A DNA stretch of 64,000 nucleotides from Streptomyces cyaneochromogenes (lineage in GTDB: Bacteria > Actinomycetota > Actinomycetes > Streptomycetales > Streptomycetaceae): assembly GCF_003963535.1 (NCBI RefSeq), contig NZ_CP034539.1, positions 9,176,001 through 9,240,000 on the forward strand, given 5' to 3'. This document shows positions 44,572 through 53,311 of this stretch, piece after piece. A program made the translations under genes and the position numbers. The first letter of the stretch is position 1. Every line of letters begins with the position of its first letter. A model generated the notes under the pieces. The model was not told the origin of the DNA, ran no database searches, and worked only from the letters and a program-made list of their open reading frames with translations.

Positions 44572-45887
44572 GGTACGACAGCATCACCGAGGCCATCGGC
44601 AACACACCGCTGGTGCGCATCGATCCGGCCGTGCACGGCCTCAGGCACATCGACCTGTACGCCAAGCTGGAACTGCTCAACCCCTTCGGTTCGGTCAAGG
44701 ACCGGGCCGCCTGGAACATGGCGCGTCCGCACCTGGCCGCCGCGGCCGATCAGGGCGGCCAGGTCGTCGAGCTGTCGAGCGGAAACACCGCCAAGGCCCT
44801 GGCCGTCCTCGCGGGCATGCACGGCCTGACCTTCAAGAGCGTCACCAACCGGATGCGCATCCCGGAGATCAAGGACCTGCTGCTGTTGCTCGGTGCGGAG
44901 ATCGAGGAGCTCCCCGGCCAGAGCGAGTGCCTGGACCCCACCGCCACCGACGACCCGCTCACCCTCTTCCACCGCTCCCTCTCCGAGCCCGACAGCACCT
45001 ACCTGCACACCGACCAGTACTTCAACTCGCGCAACACCGAAGCCCACTTCACCGGCACCGGCCCGGAGATCGTCAAGGACCTCGAGGGCCGGGCACCGGA
45101 CTGGTTCATCGCCTGCGTGGGCACCGCCGGCTCCTCCACCGGCGTCGCCCGCGCCCTGCGTGAACACGACCCCGCCGTACGGGTCGCCGGCCTGGTCGCG
45201 GCCAAGTCCGACTTCATCCCCGGCATCCGCACCATCGACGAGGCGCACGAGGTGGGGCTGTTCGACCCCGCGACCTACGACACCATCGAGACGGTGAGCG
45301 CCGACGAGGCGATCGAGGGGATGCTGACCCTCAACCGCCGCTGCGGCATCCTGGCCGGACCTACCGGAGGGGCCGCCTACTTCGGAGCCATACGCCAACT
45401 GCAGGCGGCGGACGCTCAACTGACGGAGCGGCAGTCGGCCGTCTTCATCGTCTGCGACCGGGTCGAGAGTTACCTGAGCTACGTCCGCCGACGGCGCCCC
45501 GAGCTCTTCGGCCGTCCGATGCGCAGGAACTCCCCGGCCGACGTGTCGGACGCGGAGACGCGCACGGCACCGGCCATCGGCATCGCCGACGCCCAGGCGT
45601 GGATCGGCACCGGAGAGCCGCTCGTGGTCGACCTGCGCAGCCCCTACGCCTACGCCGCCCTGCACATCGACGGATCGGTCAACATCGTGGACGAGCTCTT
45701 CGAGGAACTCCTGCACGGCGGGCTGCCGTTCAGTCACAACCGCCCGGTCCTGCTGGCCTGCCCGGTCGGCGAGAAATCCGCCCGCTACGCCGCCCTGCTC
45801 ACCCGCATGGGACACCCGGACGTCCGCAGTCTCACCGGCGGCATCATCGCCTGGCGCGACGCGGGCGCACCCCTCGTACGGGACTGA
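44568..45887 (+). CDS. Cysteine-synthase-like PLP enzyme fused to a rhodanese domain
   Basis: This 439-residue fusion has a CysK/SbnA-like fold-II PLP domain at residues 1-330: IGNTPLVRI, the PLP lysine in NPFGSVKDRAAWN (K44), SSGNTAKALAVLAG, GTAGSSTGVARAL, and GILAGPTGGAAYFG. A rhodanese domain follows at about 345-439 with the active-site loop ACPVGEKSARYA and a final GGIIAWRDAGAP. Fold-II members replace the beta-substituent of O-activated serine with a nucleophile, and rhodaneses carry persulfide sulfur. The fusion suggests that the sulfur for the PLP site is delivered as persulfide, perhaps from the SufS-like enzyme encoded next. It starts with GTG, overlapping the upstream gene. Confidence 0.88.
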   Translation: MRYDSITEAIGNTPLVRIDPAVHGLRHIDLYAKLELLNPFGSVKDRAAWNMARPHLAAAADQGGQVVELSSGNTAKALAVLAGMHGLTFKSVTNRMRIPEIKDLLLLLGAEIEELPGQSECLDPTATDDPLTLFHRSLSEPDSTYLHTDQYFNSRNTEAHFTGTGPEIVKDLEGRAPDWFIACVGTAGSSTGVARALREHDPAVRVAGLVAAKSDFIPGIRTIDEAHEVGLFDPATYDTIETVSADEAIEGMLTLNRRCGILAGPTGGAAYFGAIRQLQAADAQLTERQSAVFIVCDRVESYLSYVRRRRPELFGRPMRRNSPADVSDAETRTAPAIGIADAQAWIGTGEPLVVDLRSPYAYAALHIDGSVNIVDELFEELLHGGLPFSHNRPVLLACPVGEKSARYAALLTRMGHPDVRSLTGGIIAWRDAGAPLVRD

Positions 45888-45892
45888 CCGCC

Positions 45893-47110
45893 ATGACCGT
45901 ATCCAGGACCGAGACCCAAGTCGGCGCCGCCATCGAGGAGTTGGGGGAGTGGCAGCACGCCCTGCGCGCCCAGTTCCCGATCATCACCGCACACCCGGAA
46001 CAGGCCTACCTCGACAGCGCGGCCACCGCGCAGAAGCCGCAGGCCGTGCTGGATGCCGTCCACACCTACCTCACCACGACCAACGCCAACGCCGGACGCG
46101 GCACCTACCCCTGGGCCAACCGGACCACGGTCCTGGTCGAGCAGGCCCGCGACCGGGTGAAGCGGTTCCTCGGCGATCCCGCCCCGGAGCGCTCGGCCGT
46201 GCACTTCACCAGCGGCACCACCGAGGGCCTGCGCACCGTCGCCCGCGACTGGCTGCCGGGGCTCCTCGCCGACGGGGACGAGATCGTCGTCCCGTTCGCC
46301 GACCACGAGGCCAACATCGTGCCCTGGCTGGAGGCCCAACAGCACCTGGCCCGCCAGGGCGTCCGCATCCGCGTCCGGCCGATGCCGTACCAGCGGGCGT
46401 CCGGCGACTACGACCACACCGCGCTCGCGGAAACGGCCGGTGGACGCACCCGGTTCGTCGCCGCCACCCACGTCCACCACGTGTACGGCGGCGACATGAA
46501 CATCCACCGCATCCGCCGGGCGGTCGGCCCGGACGCGGTCATCTGCCTGGACGCGGCCCAGAGCATCGGTCATCTGCCGGTGTCCGTGGCCGAGTTGGAC
46601 GTCGACTTCGTCGTCTTCTCCGGGCACAAGGCCATGGCCCTGCCCGGCACGGGAGCCGTCTGGGCCCGCCGCTCCCGCGGACCGGACTTCGTGCCGGGCG
46701 GCTGGTCGGGCACCCCCAACACCGTCGGCATCGCCTCCCTCACCGCCGCCATGAACTGGCTGGACGCCGCCGGCACCGACCGGATCGAGCAGTGGACGGT
46801 CGCCCTTGCGTCCCGGCTCACCGACGGGCTGCGCCATCTCGACGCCTACGAGATCCTCGGCTGCCAGACCAGCCTGGCCGCCGACTCGCCGGTACAGCGG
46901 CGCCAGGGCATCGTCACCTTCCGGCACCACGCCATCGACTCCTCGGACCTGGGCTTCATCCTCTTCAGCCACGGCTTCATGGTCCGCTCCGACCAGCACT
47001 GCCAGGGCCGCGCGGGGGAGCGGACCGGGTCGGTGCGGGTGAGCCCGCACGTCCACAACACCGTCGAGGAGGTCGACCGGCTGCTGGCCGTCCTTGCCAC
47101 CCTCGGGTGA
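45893..47110 (+). CDS. Class V aminotransferase / SufS-like cysteine desulfurase homologue
   Basis: This 405-residue fold-I PLP enzyme of the SufS/CsdA group has YLDSAATAQKPQAVLDAV, NRTTVLVEQARDRVKRFLGD, FTSGTTEGLRTVA, DHEANIVPW, CLDAAQSIGHLPVSV and the PLP lysine in VVFSGHKAMALPGTGAVWA. The C-terminal loop MVRSDQHCQGRAG carries a Cys where SufS has its catalytic persulfide Cys (R-x-G-x-H-C). This supports desulfurase or C-S lyase activity, though the loop differs from housekeeping SufS. It lies 5 bases after the fusion gene, in one operon. No SufBCDU genes are nearby, so Fe-S assembly is unlikely to be its job. Confidence 0.87.
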   Translation: MTVSRTETQVGAAIEELGEWQHALRAQFPIITAHPEQAYLDSAATAQKPQAVLDAVHTYLTTTNANAGRGTYPWANRTTVLVEQARDRVKRFLGDPAPERSAVHFTSGTTEGLRTVARDWLPGLLADGDEIVVPFADHEANIVPWLEAQQHLARQGVRIRVRPMPYQRASGDYDHTALAETAGGRTRFVAATHVHHVYGGDMNIHRIRRAVGPDAVICLDAAQSIGHLPVSVAELDVDFVVFSGHKAMALPGTGAVWARRSRGPDFVPGGWSGTPNTVGIASLTAAMNWLDAAGTDRIEQWTVALASRLTDGLRHLDAYEILGCQTSLAADSPVQRRQGIVTFRHHAIDSSDLGFILFSHGFMVRSDQHCQGRAGERTGSVRVSPHVHNTVEEVDRLLAVLATLG

Positions 47111-47121
47111 CGGTACCGCCG

Positions 47122-47150
47122 TTAGAGGGAATGGGAACCGTTTCCACCTG
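47122..47150. promoter_or_regulatory. Possible operator before the cassette methyltransferase
   Basis: GGGAACCGTTTCCAC is an imperfect palindrome centred on CG, in the style of LacI-family or related operators, lying between the SufS-like stop and the methyltransferase start. One mismatch pair flanks the centre. It suggests that the methyltransferase may have its own promoter. Confidence 0.35.
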
Positions 47151-47201
47151 TAAGGTCGGCGCGACAGCGACAGGTGCGAGACGGCAAGGTGGCGCGACCG
47201 G

Positions 47202-47966
47202 ATGGGGCTGAGCCTGGCAACGGCGGAGCGGTGGGTGGAGCGCTGGGAACGCCAGCAGCAGCGGTACGCCGTGGACCGTGAGGAGCGGTTCACGGTGATC
47301 GCCGACGTCGTCGAGCGGGCCGTGACCGGCAGACCGGCCCGACCGCTGGTCGTGGACCTCGGCTGCGGTCCCGGCTCGCTCGCGGCCCGGCTCGTGCGCA
47401 GGCTGCCGGACGCCGACATCGTCGCCGTCGACCGGGACCCCCTGCTGCTTGAGCTGGCCCGCACCCACCACGCGGACGCGGCCCGCTATGTCGACGCGGT
47501 CATCGGCGAGGAGGGCTGGACACACGCCCTGCGCCTCGACCGACCCCTGGACGCCGCCGTGTCGACGACGGCACTGCACTACCTGAGCCCCGGCGCCCTG
47601 CACCGCACCTACCGGGAGCTCGCGGCACTGCTGCGGCCCGGCGGCGTCCTCGTCAACGGCGACCACTTCCCGCACGACGACACCGCGCTCGCCCGACTCG
47701 CCGGATGCGTCGGCCGCCGACACGCCGAACGCGGGCGCGCCCTGGCGCACGAGGACTGGGACTCCTGGTGGACGGCCGCCGCGGCTGACCCCGAGCTGGC
47801 CGACCTGCTCGCCGAACGCCGGCGCCGGGAGCCGGCCACGGGGACCGACAGCGCGGCGCGCCTGTCCGTGGCCGCGCACGAACGGCTGCTGCGGCAGGCG
47901 GGGTTCGGGCATGCCGGTGTGGTCTGGCAGTACGGCGACAGTCATGTCGTCGTCGCGATCCGCTGA
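47202..47966 (+). CDS. Class I SAM-dependent methyltransferase
   Basis: This 254-residue methyltransferase has motif I LVVDLGCGPGSLAARLVRRL, motif II DIVAVDRDPLLLELARTHH, and DAAVSTTALHYLSPGALHRTYRELAALLRPGGVLVNGDHFP. The C-terminus is helical. It follows the three PLP genes after 91 bases on the same strand. It could methylate the product of that cassette, or be unrelated with its own promoter. No further substrate clue is visible. Confidence 0.83.
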   Translation: MGLSLATAERWVERWERQQQRYAVDREERFTVIADVVERAVTGRPARPLVVDLGCGPGSLAARLVRRLPDADIVAVDRDPLLLELARTHHADAARYVDAVIGEEGWTHALRLDRPLDAAVSTTALHYLSPGALHRTYRELAALLRPGGVLVNGDHFPHDDTALARLAGCVGRRHAERGRALAHEDWDSWWTAAAADPELADLLAERRRREPATGTDSAARLSVAAHERLLRQAGFGHAGVVWQYGDSHVVVAIR

Positions 47967-48008
47967 CGCGGGCAGCCGCCCGCCGATATCGGACGTTGCG
48001 CTCGGCTG

Positions 48009-48815
48009 TTGTGCAAAACGTCTTGGATCTCCAGGGGCGTGCGTCCCGCACGCGTGCTCTCCGGCGGCCTCAAGGCGGCCGCCCTTCTCGTCGCCGTCAG
48101 CGACGACCGCTCCGAGAACGGCAAGGCCCGCTTCTACACCCTGCGACTGCCGCTGCACGGCACCGCGTTCGCCCACGACTGGCCCGAGGTCGAGAGCCTC
48201 ACCGTGCTCGACGACGTGACCGGTGAGCCGTTCGCCCCCAAGGCCGTCGACCCGGAGGCGATCCGCTGGACGCCGGGGGGCCGAAGCCTGCTGTGGACCA
48301 GCGAAGGCGCGGCCAACTCGGGGCAGCCCGCCTTGGTCCGCGAGGCGTCCCCCTCCGGCGCGTACGAGCGGGAACTTCCGCTGCCCGAGTCATACGCGCC
48401 GGTCCGGTCGGCCGACGGCAAGCTCGTCGCGGGCGTCCGCAACAACCAGGCGCTGGAGGGCCTCACCCTCACCCCGGACGGCCGAAAGGCCGTCACCGTC
48501 ACCGAGAACGCCCTCGTCCAGGACGGCCCCGCCGCGAGCCTGACCGCCAAGAGCCCGTCCCGACTGCTGGTGACGGACCGCAGGACGGGCGAGGCGCTCG
48601 CCGAGCACGTCTACGAGGTCGACCCGGTCTCGGACGCGCCCACCGCCCCGCTGCCCGCCCCCGTCAACAACGTCGAGGGCATCACCTGGGGGCCTAATCT
48701 GCCCGGCGGGTCACGCTCGCTCGTCCTCGTCTCCGACGACAACTTCGGCTTCAACTCGGGCCTCACCAAGTTCCATCTGTTGTCCGTTGGTCGGGGCCTG
48801 ACCAAGCACAGCTAA
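48009..48815 (+). pseudogene. Esterase-like-of-phytase protein, truncated remnant
   Basis: The sequence belongs to the phytase-like esterase propeller family (VAVSDDRSENGKARFYTLRLPL, VDPEAIRWTPGGRSLLWTSEG, NNQALEGLTLTPDGRKAVTVTENALVQDG, NNVEGITWGPNLPGGSRSLVLVSDDNFGFN). The signal peptide and first 70 or so residues are missing, and the segment usually found between PLPAPVN and NVEGITWGP (about 60 residues) is deleted in frame. The ATG at 48009 opens into non-homologous residues. It is best read as a decaying gene, although a translated fragment cannot be excluded. Confidence 0.65.
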
Positions 48816-48832
48816 AGGATCGCCCCGGCGCC

Positions 48833-48838
48833 TTGACA
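48833..48838 (+). promoter_or_regulatory. -35-like element before the CelD-type acetyltransferase
   Basis: TTGACA is a consensus -35 box 119 bases before the chosen start. The matching -10 is unclear (GACGTT at 48857-48862 is weak), so this is only a pointer to the promoter region. Confidence 0.3.
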
Positions 48839-48865
48839 GCGTGCGTACAGTTTCGCGACGTTTGA

Positions 48866-48907
48866 GCCTCGTCACATAGTTCGACATGGGCGTAAATGTG
48901 ACGAGGC
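48866..48907. promoter_or_regulatory. Long inverted repeat upstream of the CelD-type acetyltransferase
   Basis: GCCTCGTCACAT (48866-48877) and ATGTGACGAGGC (48896-48907) are perfect 12-bp inverted arms with an 18-base spacer. It lies 45-86 bases before the chosen start and covers an alternative ATG (48886). It may be a dimeric-regulator site or a 5'-UTR hairpin. Confidence 0.65.
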
Positions 48908-48951
48908 GCCAAAAGCGCGTCTTGGGGGGATTCTGGGGGGAGCGGTTCGCC

Positions 48952-50067
48952 ATGCGATCCACGAGCGCCATCACGATTCACAGACCCGAGGAACTGAACG
49001 AGTCGCTTCGCCGGGCGTGGCACCGGGCGATGGACGAGTCACCCGACTACGCCAACCCCTTTCTGGCACCGGAGTTCACGCTGGGCGTGGGCAGGTACCG
49101 CGGTGGGGCCCGGGTCGCGGTGCTGCACGAGAACGGGGAGGCCGTCGGCTTCCTGCCGTACGAGCGCAACGCGTACGGCGTCGGCCGGGCCATCGGTTTA
49201 GGACTCTCCGACTGCCAGGCGCTGGTGCACCGGCCGGGGGTCACCTGGGACAGCCGGCGACTGCTGCGGGCCTGCGGGCTGTCCGTCTTCGAGTTCGATC
49301 ACCTCGTCGCGGAGCAGCAGCCGTTCGGCCCGTACGTCACGGGGACGTTCGCCTCTCCCGTGCTCGACCTGAAACCCGGCGAGGGCGACTACCCGGGGTG
49401 GCTGCGCGCCACGTACCCGGGGCTCGCCAAGACGACGCTGAAGAAGGAGCGCCGGCTGGCCCGGGACGCGGGCGAGGTGCGGTTCGTGTACGACGAGCGC
49501 GACCCGCGCATGCTGCGTACGCTCATGCGGTGGAAGTCCGCCCAGTACCGCAGGACGGGGCGGATGGACCGGTTCGCCAAGCCGTGGATCGTCGACCTGG
49601 TGGACCACCTCTTCCAGGTCCGCGAGGAGCACTTCACCGGCATCCTGTCCGTGGTGTACGCCGGTGACCGGCCGGTCGCCGCGCACTTCGGGCCGCGGTC
49701 GCGCACCGTGTTCGCGGCCTGGTTCACCGCCTACGACCCCGGGTTCGGCTACTACTCGCCCGGACTGATGATGCACCTGCGGCTGGCCGAGGCCGCCGGC
49801 CGGGACGGCGTGACGCTCATGGACATGGGGCGCGGCGCGAAGGAGTACAAGGACTGGCTCAAGACCCGTGAACTGCGGGTGGCCGAAGGGTTTGCGGCCC
49901 GCCCGCACCCGGTGGCGGCGGCCCACCGGATGTGGCGCAGACCGGTGCGCGGTCTGAGAAACACGGTCCTGGCCCATCCCAGGCTGCGCGAGCCCGCCGA
50001 CCGGCTGCTGAAGACCGTCGGCACACTGCGCACCTCATCACCAGGGGTGGGGGCCCGCGCCCGCTGA
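48952..50067 (+). CDS. GNAT/BioF2-like (CelD-type) acyltransferase
   Basis: This 371-residue protein has the double-GNAT FemAB/BioF2 fold. The N-terminal half has NPFLAPEFTLGVGRYRGGARVAVLHENGEAVGFLPYERN, and the C-terminal half KTTLKKERRLARDAGEVRFVYDE, ILSVVYAGDRPVAAHFGPRS, YDPGFGYYSPGLMMHLRLAEAA and MGRGAKEYKDWLKT, which are CelD-type signatures. Relatives act in cellulose or capsule biosynthesis and in acylation of surface glycans. The ATG at 48952 has GGGGGGAG 9 bases upstream; the earlier ATG at 48886 lies in the inverted repeat. It is followed by a DegT/StrS aminotransferase on the same strand, which supports an amino-sugar acylation role. Confidence 0.82.
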   Translation: MRSTSAITIHRPEELNESLRRAWHRAMDESPDYANPFLAPEFTLGVGRYRGGARVAVLHENGEAVGFLPYERNAYGVGRAIGLGLSDCQALVHRPGVTWDSRRLLRACGLSVFEFDHLVAEQQPFGPYVTGTFASPVLDLKPGEGDYPGWLRATYPGLAKTTLKKERRLARDAGEVRFVYDERDPRMLRTLMRWKSAQYRRTGRMDRFAKPWIVDLVDHLFQVREEHFTGILSVVYAGDRPVAAHFGPRSRTVFAAWFTAYDPGFGYYSPGLMMHLRLAEAAGRDGVTLMDMGRGAKEYKDWLKTRELRVAEGFAARPHPVAAAHRMWRRPVRGLRNTVLAHPRLREPADRLLKTVGTLRTSSPGVGARAR

Positions 50068-50223
50068 GCGCGGCCCTTCCTCCCACGCGCCACATACAGG
50101 CGTCGTGTCCATGGCCCCTCGCGGTCTCCAACCCCCCGCATCAGCGGCCTCGAACGATGCCCGTGGGCGCGCACGCCCGCACCGGGCGACCCTTCTTCGT
50201 ACCCTTCCACGGATGAGGTGACC

Positions 50224-51459
50224 ATGCCGTACGGATCGCGGCTCGCCGCGATGATGACACGGCGCATCGGACGCGAATGCGTCTACACGCCCTCGGCCCG
50301 ACTGGCCCTTTACCTGGCACTGCGACGCTGGTGCCGGCCCGGCGCGCGGGTGCTGATGTCCCCGGTGAACGACGACGTGATCCTCTTCGTCGTCCTCGCG
50401 GCCGGACTGCGCCCCGTCCAGGCTCCCGTGTCCCGGTGGGACGGCAACATCGACCCGGCCGCCGTACCGGAGTCGACCTGGCGCGATGTGGACGCCGTCC
50501 TGACCACGAACCTGTACGGCCTGCCGGACCGAGTCGTCGAACTGCGCCGCCGCTGCGACCAGTTGGGGATCCCCCTGATCGAGGACGCCGCCCACGCCAT
50601 CGGCACGCACGTGGACGGGCAGCCCATCGGGACCTTCGGCACGGCGGCCGCGTTCAGCCTGTCCAAGCACGTGGCGGCGATGGCCGGCGGTTTCCTCGTC
50701 GTCGAGGACGCGCGCACCCGACGCGAACTGGAGCTGCTGCGCGACGACCTGCTGACCCCGAGGCGCCTGCGCGACGACCTGACCACCACGCTGCGCCCGC
50801 TGGCGCGGTCCGCCGTCCGCACCCTCCACCTGGTGCGTCCGGTGTGGCGCACGATGCAGCGCCTGAACCTGCTGGAACGCGACGAGTTCCGCATGGCCCT
50901 GCACGCACCCCGCCTCGCCGGCAGCGCACGCCAGGCGCCGAGCCTGACCGCGTACGAGCCCTGGGTCCGGGTCGACCTGCACGGCTTCCGTTCCCGCCAC
51001 GGGGCCCTGGTCCGGGGCCAGTTGGAGCTGCGGATGGCCCTGCTCGACGGCGACCTCGCCCGGCGCCGGGCCGGAGTCTCCCTGCTGTCGGGCACCACCT
51101 GGGCCACCCCCGCCCTGCGCGAGCGGGCGGGCGACGGACCGCCGTCCCTGTTCCGGGTACCGCTGCTGGTCCACGACCGCGACGCACTCCTCGGACGCCT
51201 GGTGAACCACGGCGTGGTCGCGGGATACGTCTACGACCCACCGCTCGACGACTACGCGGGCGCCGAGTTCGTCGAACCGTCCCCCGACCCGTCGGCCGCC
51301 CGCTGGTTCGCCGCCCACACCCTGCCCGCCGATCCCCTCCTGGCCCGCAGGATCATCAACGCCCTGACGAGGGAACGGGCCGTACCCGCGCACCCGCCCC
51401 TCCCGACCACGCCCCTGCTCGACACCACGAGCACGCCCCCCACGCCCCTGGGCCAGTAG
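50224..51459 (+). CDS. DegT/DnrJ/EryC1/StrS-family sugar aminotransferase-like protein
   Basis: This 411-residue fold-I PLP protein has YTPSARLALYLALRRWCRPG, VLMSPVNDDVILFVVLAAGLRP, VLTTNLYGLPDRV, IPLIEDAAHAIGT (PLP-binding Asp) and AAAFSLSKHVAAMAGGFLVV, which supplies the PLP lysine. The family aminates keto-sugar nucleotides. The C-terminal 200 residues are more divergent than in typical sugar aminotransferases. The ATG at 50224 follows GAGGTG; a GTG at 50218 in frame is possible. It pairs with the CelD-type acyltransferase as an N-acylated amino-sugar module (inference). Confidence 0.82.
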   Translation: MPYGSRLAAMMTRRIGRECVYTPSARLALYLALRRWCRPGARVLMSPVNDDVILFVVLAAGLRPVQAPVSRWDGNIDPAAVPESTWRDVDAVLTTNLYGLPDRVVELRRRCDQLGIPLIEDAAHAIGTHVDGQPIGTFGTAAAFSLSKHVAAMAGGFLVVEDARTRRELELLRDDLLTPRRLRDDLTTTLRPLARSAVRTLHLVRPVWRTMQRLNLLERDEFRMALHAPRLAGSARQAPSLTAYEPWVRVDLHGFRSRHGALVRGQLELRMALLDGDLARRRAGVSLLSGTTWATPALRERAGDGPPSLFRVPLLVHDRDALLGRLVNHGVVAGYVYDPPLDDYAGAEFVEPSPDPSAARWFAAHTLPADPLLARRIINALTRERAVPAHPPLPTTPLLDTTSTPPTPLGQ

Positions 51460-51528
51460 CGAACGCATCCGGCAGGCCCGGCGGCGTCGGCCCGCGCCGC
51501 CCGGCCCCACCTTGCCTACCCTGGAGAG

Positions 51529-53286
51529 GTGGCCCGCCCCAACGACGAGGTCGCCGCGCTGCTCCAGGAGTACGCGGACCTGATCTCGATCACCGGAGGA
51601 GACGCGTTCAAGGCACGCGTCTACGAGAAGGCCGCCCGGGCGATCGGCGGCCACCATGCCGACGTGTCCAAGCTCGACGTCAAGGGGCTCAAGGAGATCC
51701 CCAACGTCGGCAAGTCGATCGCCGAGAAGGTCGTCGAGTACTTCGCGAACGGCAGCGTCTCCGCCGTCGAGGACCTGCGTGCGAAGATCCCCGCCGGGGT
51801 CCGGCAGCTGACGGCCATCCCCACGCTCGGCCCGAAGAAGGCCCTGGTCATCTACCAGGAGCTGGGCATCTCCACCACCGAGGAACTGGCCGACGCCATC
51901 CACGAGGAGCGGCTGCGCGACCTGAAGGGCTTCGGGCCGAAGACCGAGGAGAACATCCTGCACGGCATCGGCCTGCTGCAGTCCTCCGGCGACCGGGTCC
52001 TGATCGACGTCGCCATGAGCCTGGCCGAGGACATCGTCGCCGAGATGTCGCAGGTCACCGGCTGTGAGCGCTGCGCATACGCAGGATCGCTGCGCCGCGT
52101 TCGCGAGACGATCGGCGACATCGACATCCTCGTCGCGGCGAAGAAGCCGCAGCCGCTCATGCGCGCCTTCACCGAGCTGCCGTACGTCTCGGAGGTCATC
52201 GCGCACGGCGAGAAGAAGACGTCGATCCGCACCACCAAGGGCCTCCAGGTCGACCTGCGGGTCGTACCGCCGGACTCCTGGGGCGCGGCGATGCAGTACT
52301 TCACCGGATCGAAGGCGCACAACATCCGCACCCGCGAGATGGCCGTCCACAAGAAGCTCAAGCTCTCCGAGTACGGGCTCTTCGACACCGAGACCGGCGA
52401 GAAGATCGTCTCCCGGACCGAGGAGGACGTGTACGCCCGGCTCGGCCTGCCCTGGATCCCGCCCACCCTGCGCGAGGACCGGGGCGAGATCGAGGCCGGG
52501 CTGCGCGGAGAGCTGCCCGAGCCGGTCCAGGAGAAGGACATCCGGGGCGATCTGCACACCCACACCGACCTCACCGACGGGCTCGCCCCGCTGGAGGAGA
52601 TGGTCGCCGCGGCCGCCGAGCGCGGCTACGCCTACTACGCCATCACCGACCACGGCCCCGACATGGCCATGCAGCGCATGACCGACGAGCGCATCCTCGC
52701 CCAGCGCGAACGCGTCCGCGAACTCGACGGCGAGTACGGCAGGCGCGGCAAACGGGGCGGCATGCGGGTGCTGCACGGCGCCGAGCTGAACATCGGCCCC
52801 GACGGCGACGTGGACTGGACGCCGGAGTTCCTCGACGGATTCGACCTGTGCGTGGCCTCGGTGCACTCGCACTTCAACCAGGGACGCGACGCGCTGACCC
52901 GGCGGTTCGTCCGGGCCTGCGAGAACCCGCACGTCAACATCATCGGCCACCCCACCACCCGCCTCATCGGCAAGCGCCCCGCCGTCGACGTCGACCTCGA
53001 CGCGGTCTTCGCGGCCTGCGCCCGCACCGGCACGGCCCTGGAGATCAACTCCCATCCGGACCGCCTCGACCTGCGCGACGAGGACATCCTGCGGGCCAGG
53101 CGGCACGGCGTGAGGTTCGCCGTCGACAGCGACGCCCACGCCGTCATCCACCTGGCCTACCTGCGCTACGGCGTGGGCACGGCCCAGCGTGGCTGGCTCA
53201 CCAAGGACGACGTGATCAACACCTGGCCGCTGGCCCGGCTGCGGCGCTTCCTGGACAAGACAGGGCACCGGACAGAGGGGGCCTGA
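51529..53286 (+). CDS. polX: PolX: family X DNA polymerase with PHP 3'-5' exonuclease domain
   Basis: This is a 585-residue repair polymerase. N-terminal helix-hairpin-helix motifs (LKEIPNVGKSIAEKVVEYF, LTAIPTLGPKKALVIYQEL, LRDLKGFGPKTEENIL) are followed by the nucleotidyltransferase palm with GSLRRVRETIGDIDIL and LQVDLRVV (three catalytic Asp). A C-terminal PHP phosphoesterase (about 340-570) has DLHTHTDLTDG, AITDHGPDMAM, LHGAELNI, ASVHSHF, NIIGHPTTRL and DSDAHAV. The order matches bacterial PolX, used in gap filling and base excision repair. It starts with GTG at 51529, 69 bases after the aminotransferase gene. Confidence 0.95.
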   Translation: MARPNDEVAALLQEYADLISITGGDAFKARVYEKAARAIGGHHADVSKLDVKGLKEIPNVGKSIAEKVVEYFANGSVSAVEDLRAKIPAGVRQLTAIPTLGPKKALVIYQELGISTTEELADAIHEERLRDLKGFGPKTEENILHGIGLLQSSGDRVLIDVAMSLAEDIVAEMSQVTGCERCAYAGSLRRVRETIGDIDILVAAKKPQPLMRAFTELPYVSEVIAHGEKKTSIRTTKGLQVDLRVVPPDSWGAAMQYFTGSKAHNIRTREMAVHKKLKLSEYGLFDTETGEKIVSRTEEDVYARLGLPWIPPTLREDRGEIEAGLRGELPEPVQEKDIRGDLHTHTDLTDGLAPLEEMVAAAAERGYAYYAITDHGPDMAMQRMTDERILAQRERVRELDGEYGRRGKRGGMRVLHGAELNIGPDGDVDWTPEFLDGFDLCVASVHSHFNQGRDALTRRFVRACENPHVNIIGHPTTRLIGKRPAVDVDLDAVFAACARTGTALEINSHPDRLDLRDEDILRARRHGVRFAVDSDAHAVIHLAYLRYGVGTAQRGWLTKDDVINTWPLARLRRFLDKTGHRTEGA

Positions 53287-53311
53287 CAAAGGGGTGCCTG
53301 GCAGAGGGTGC

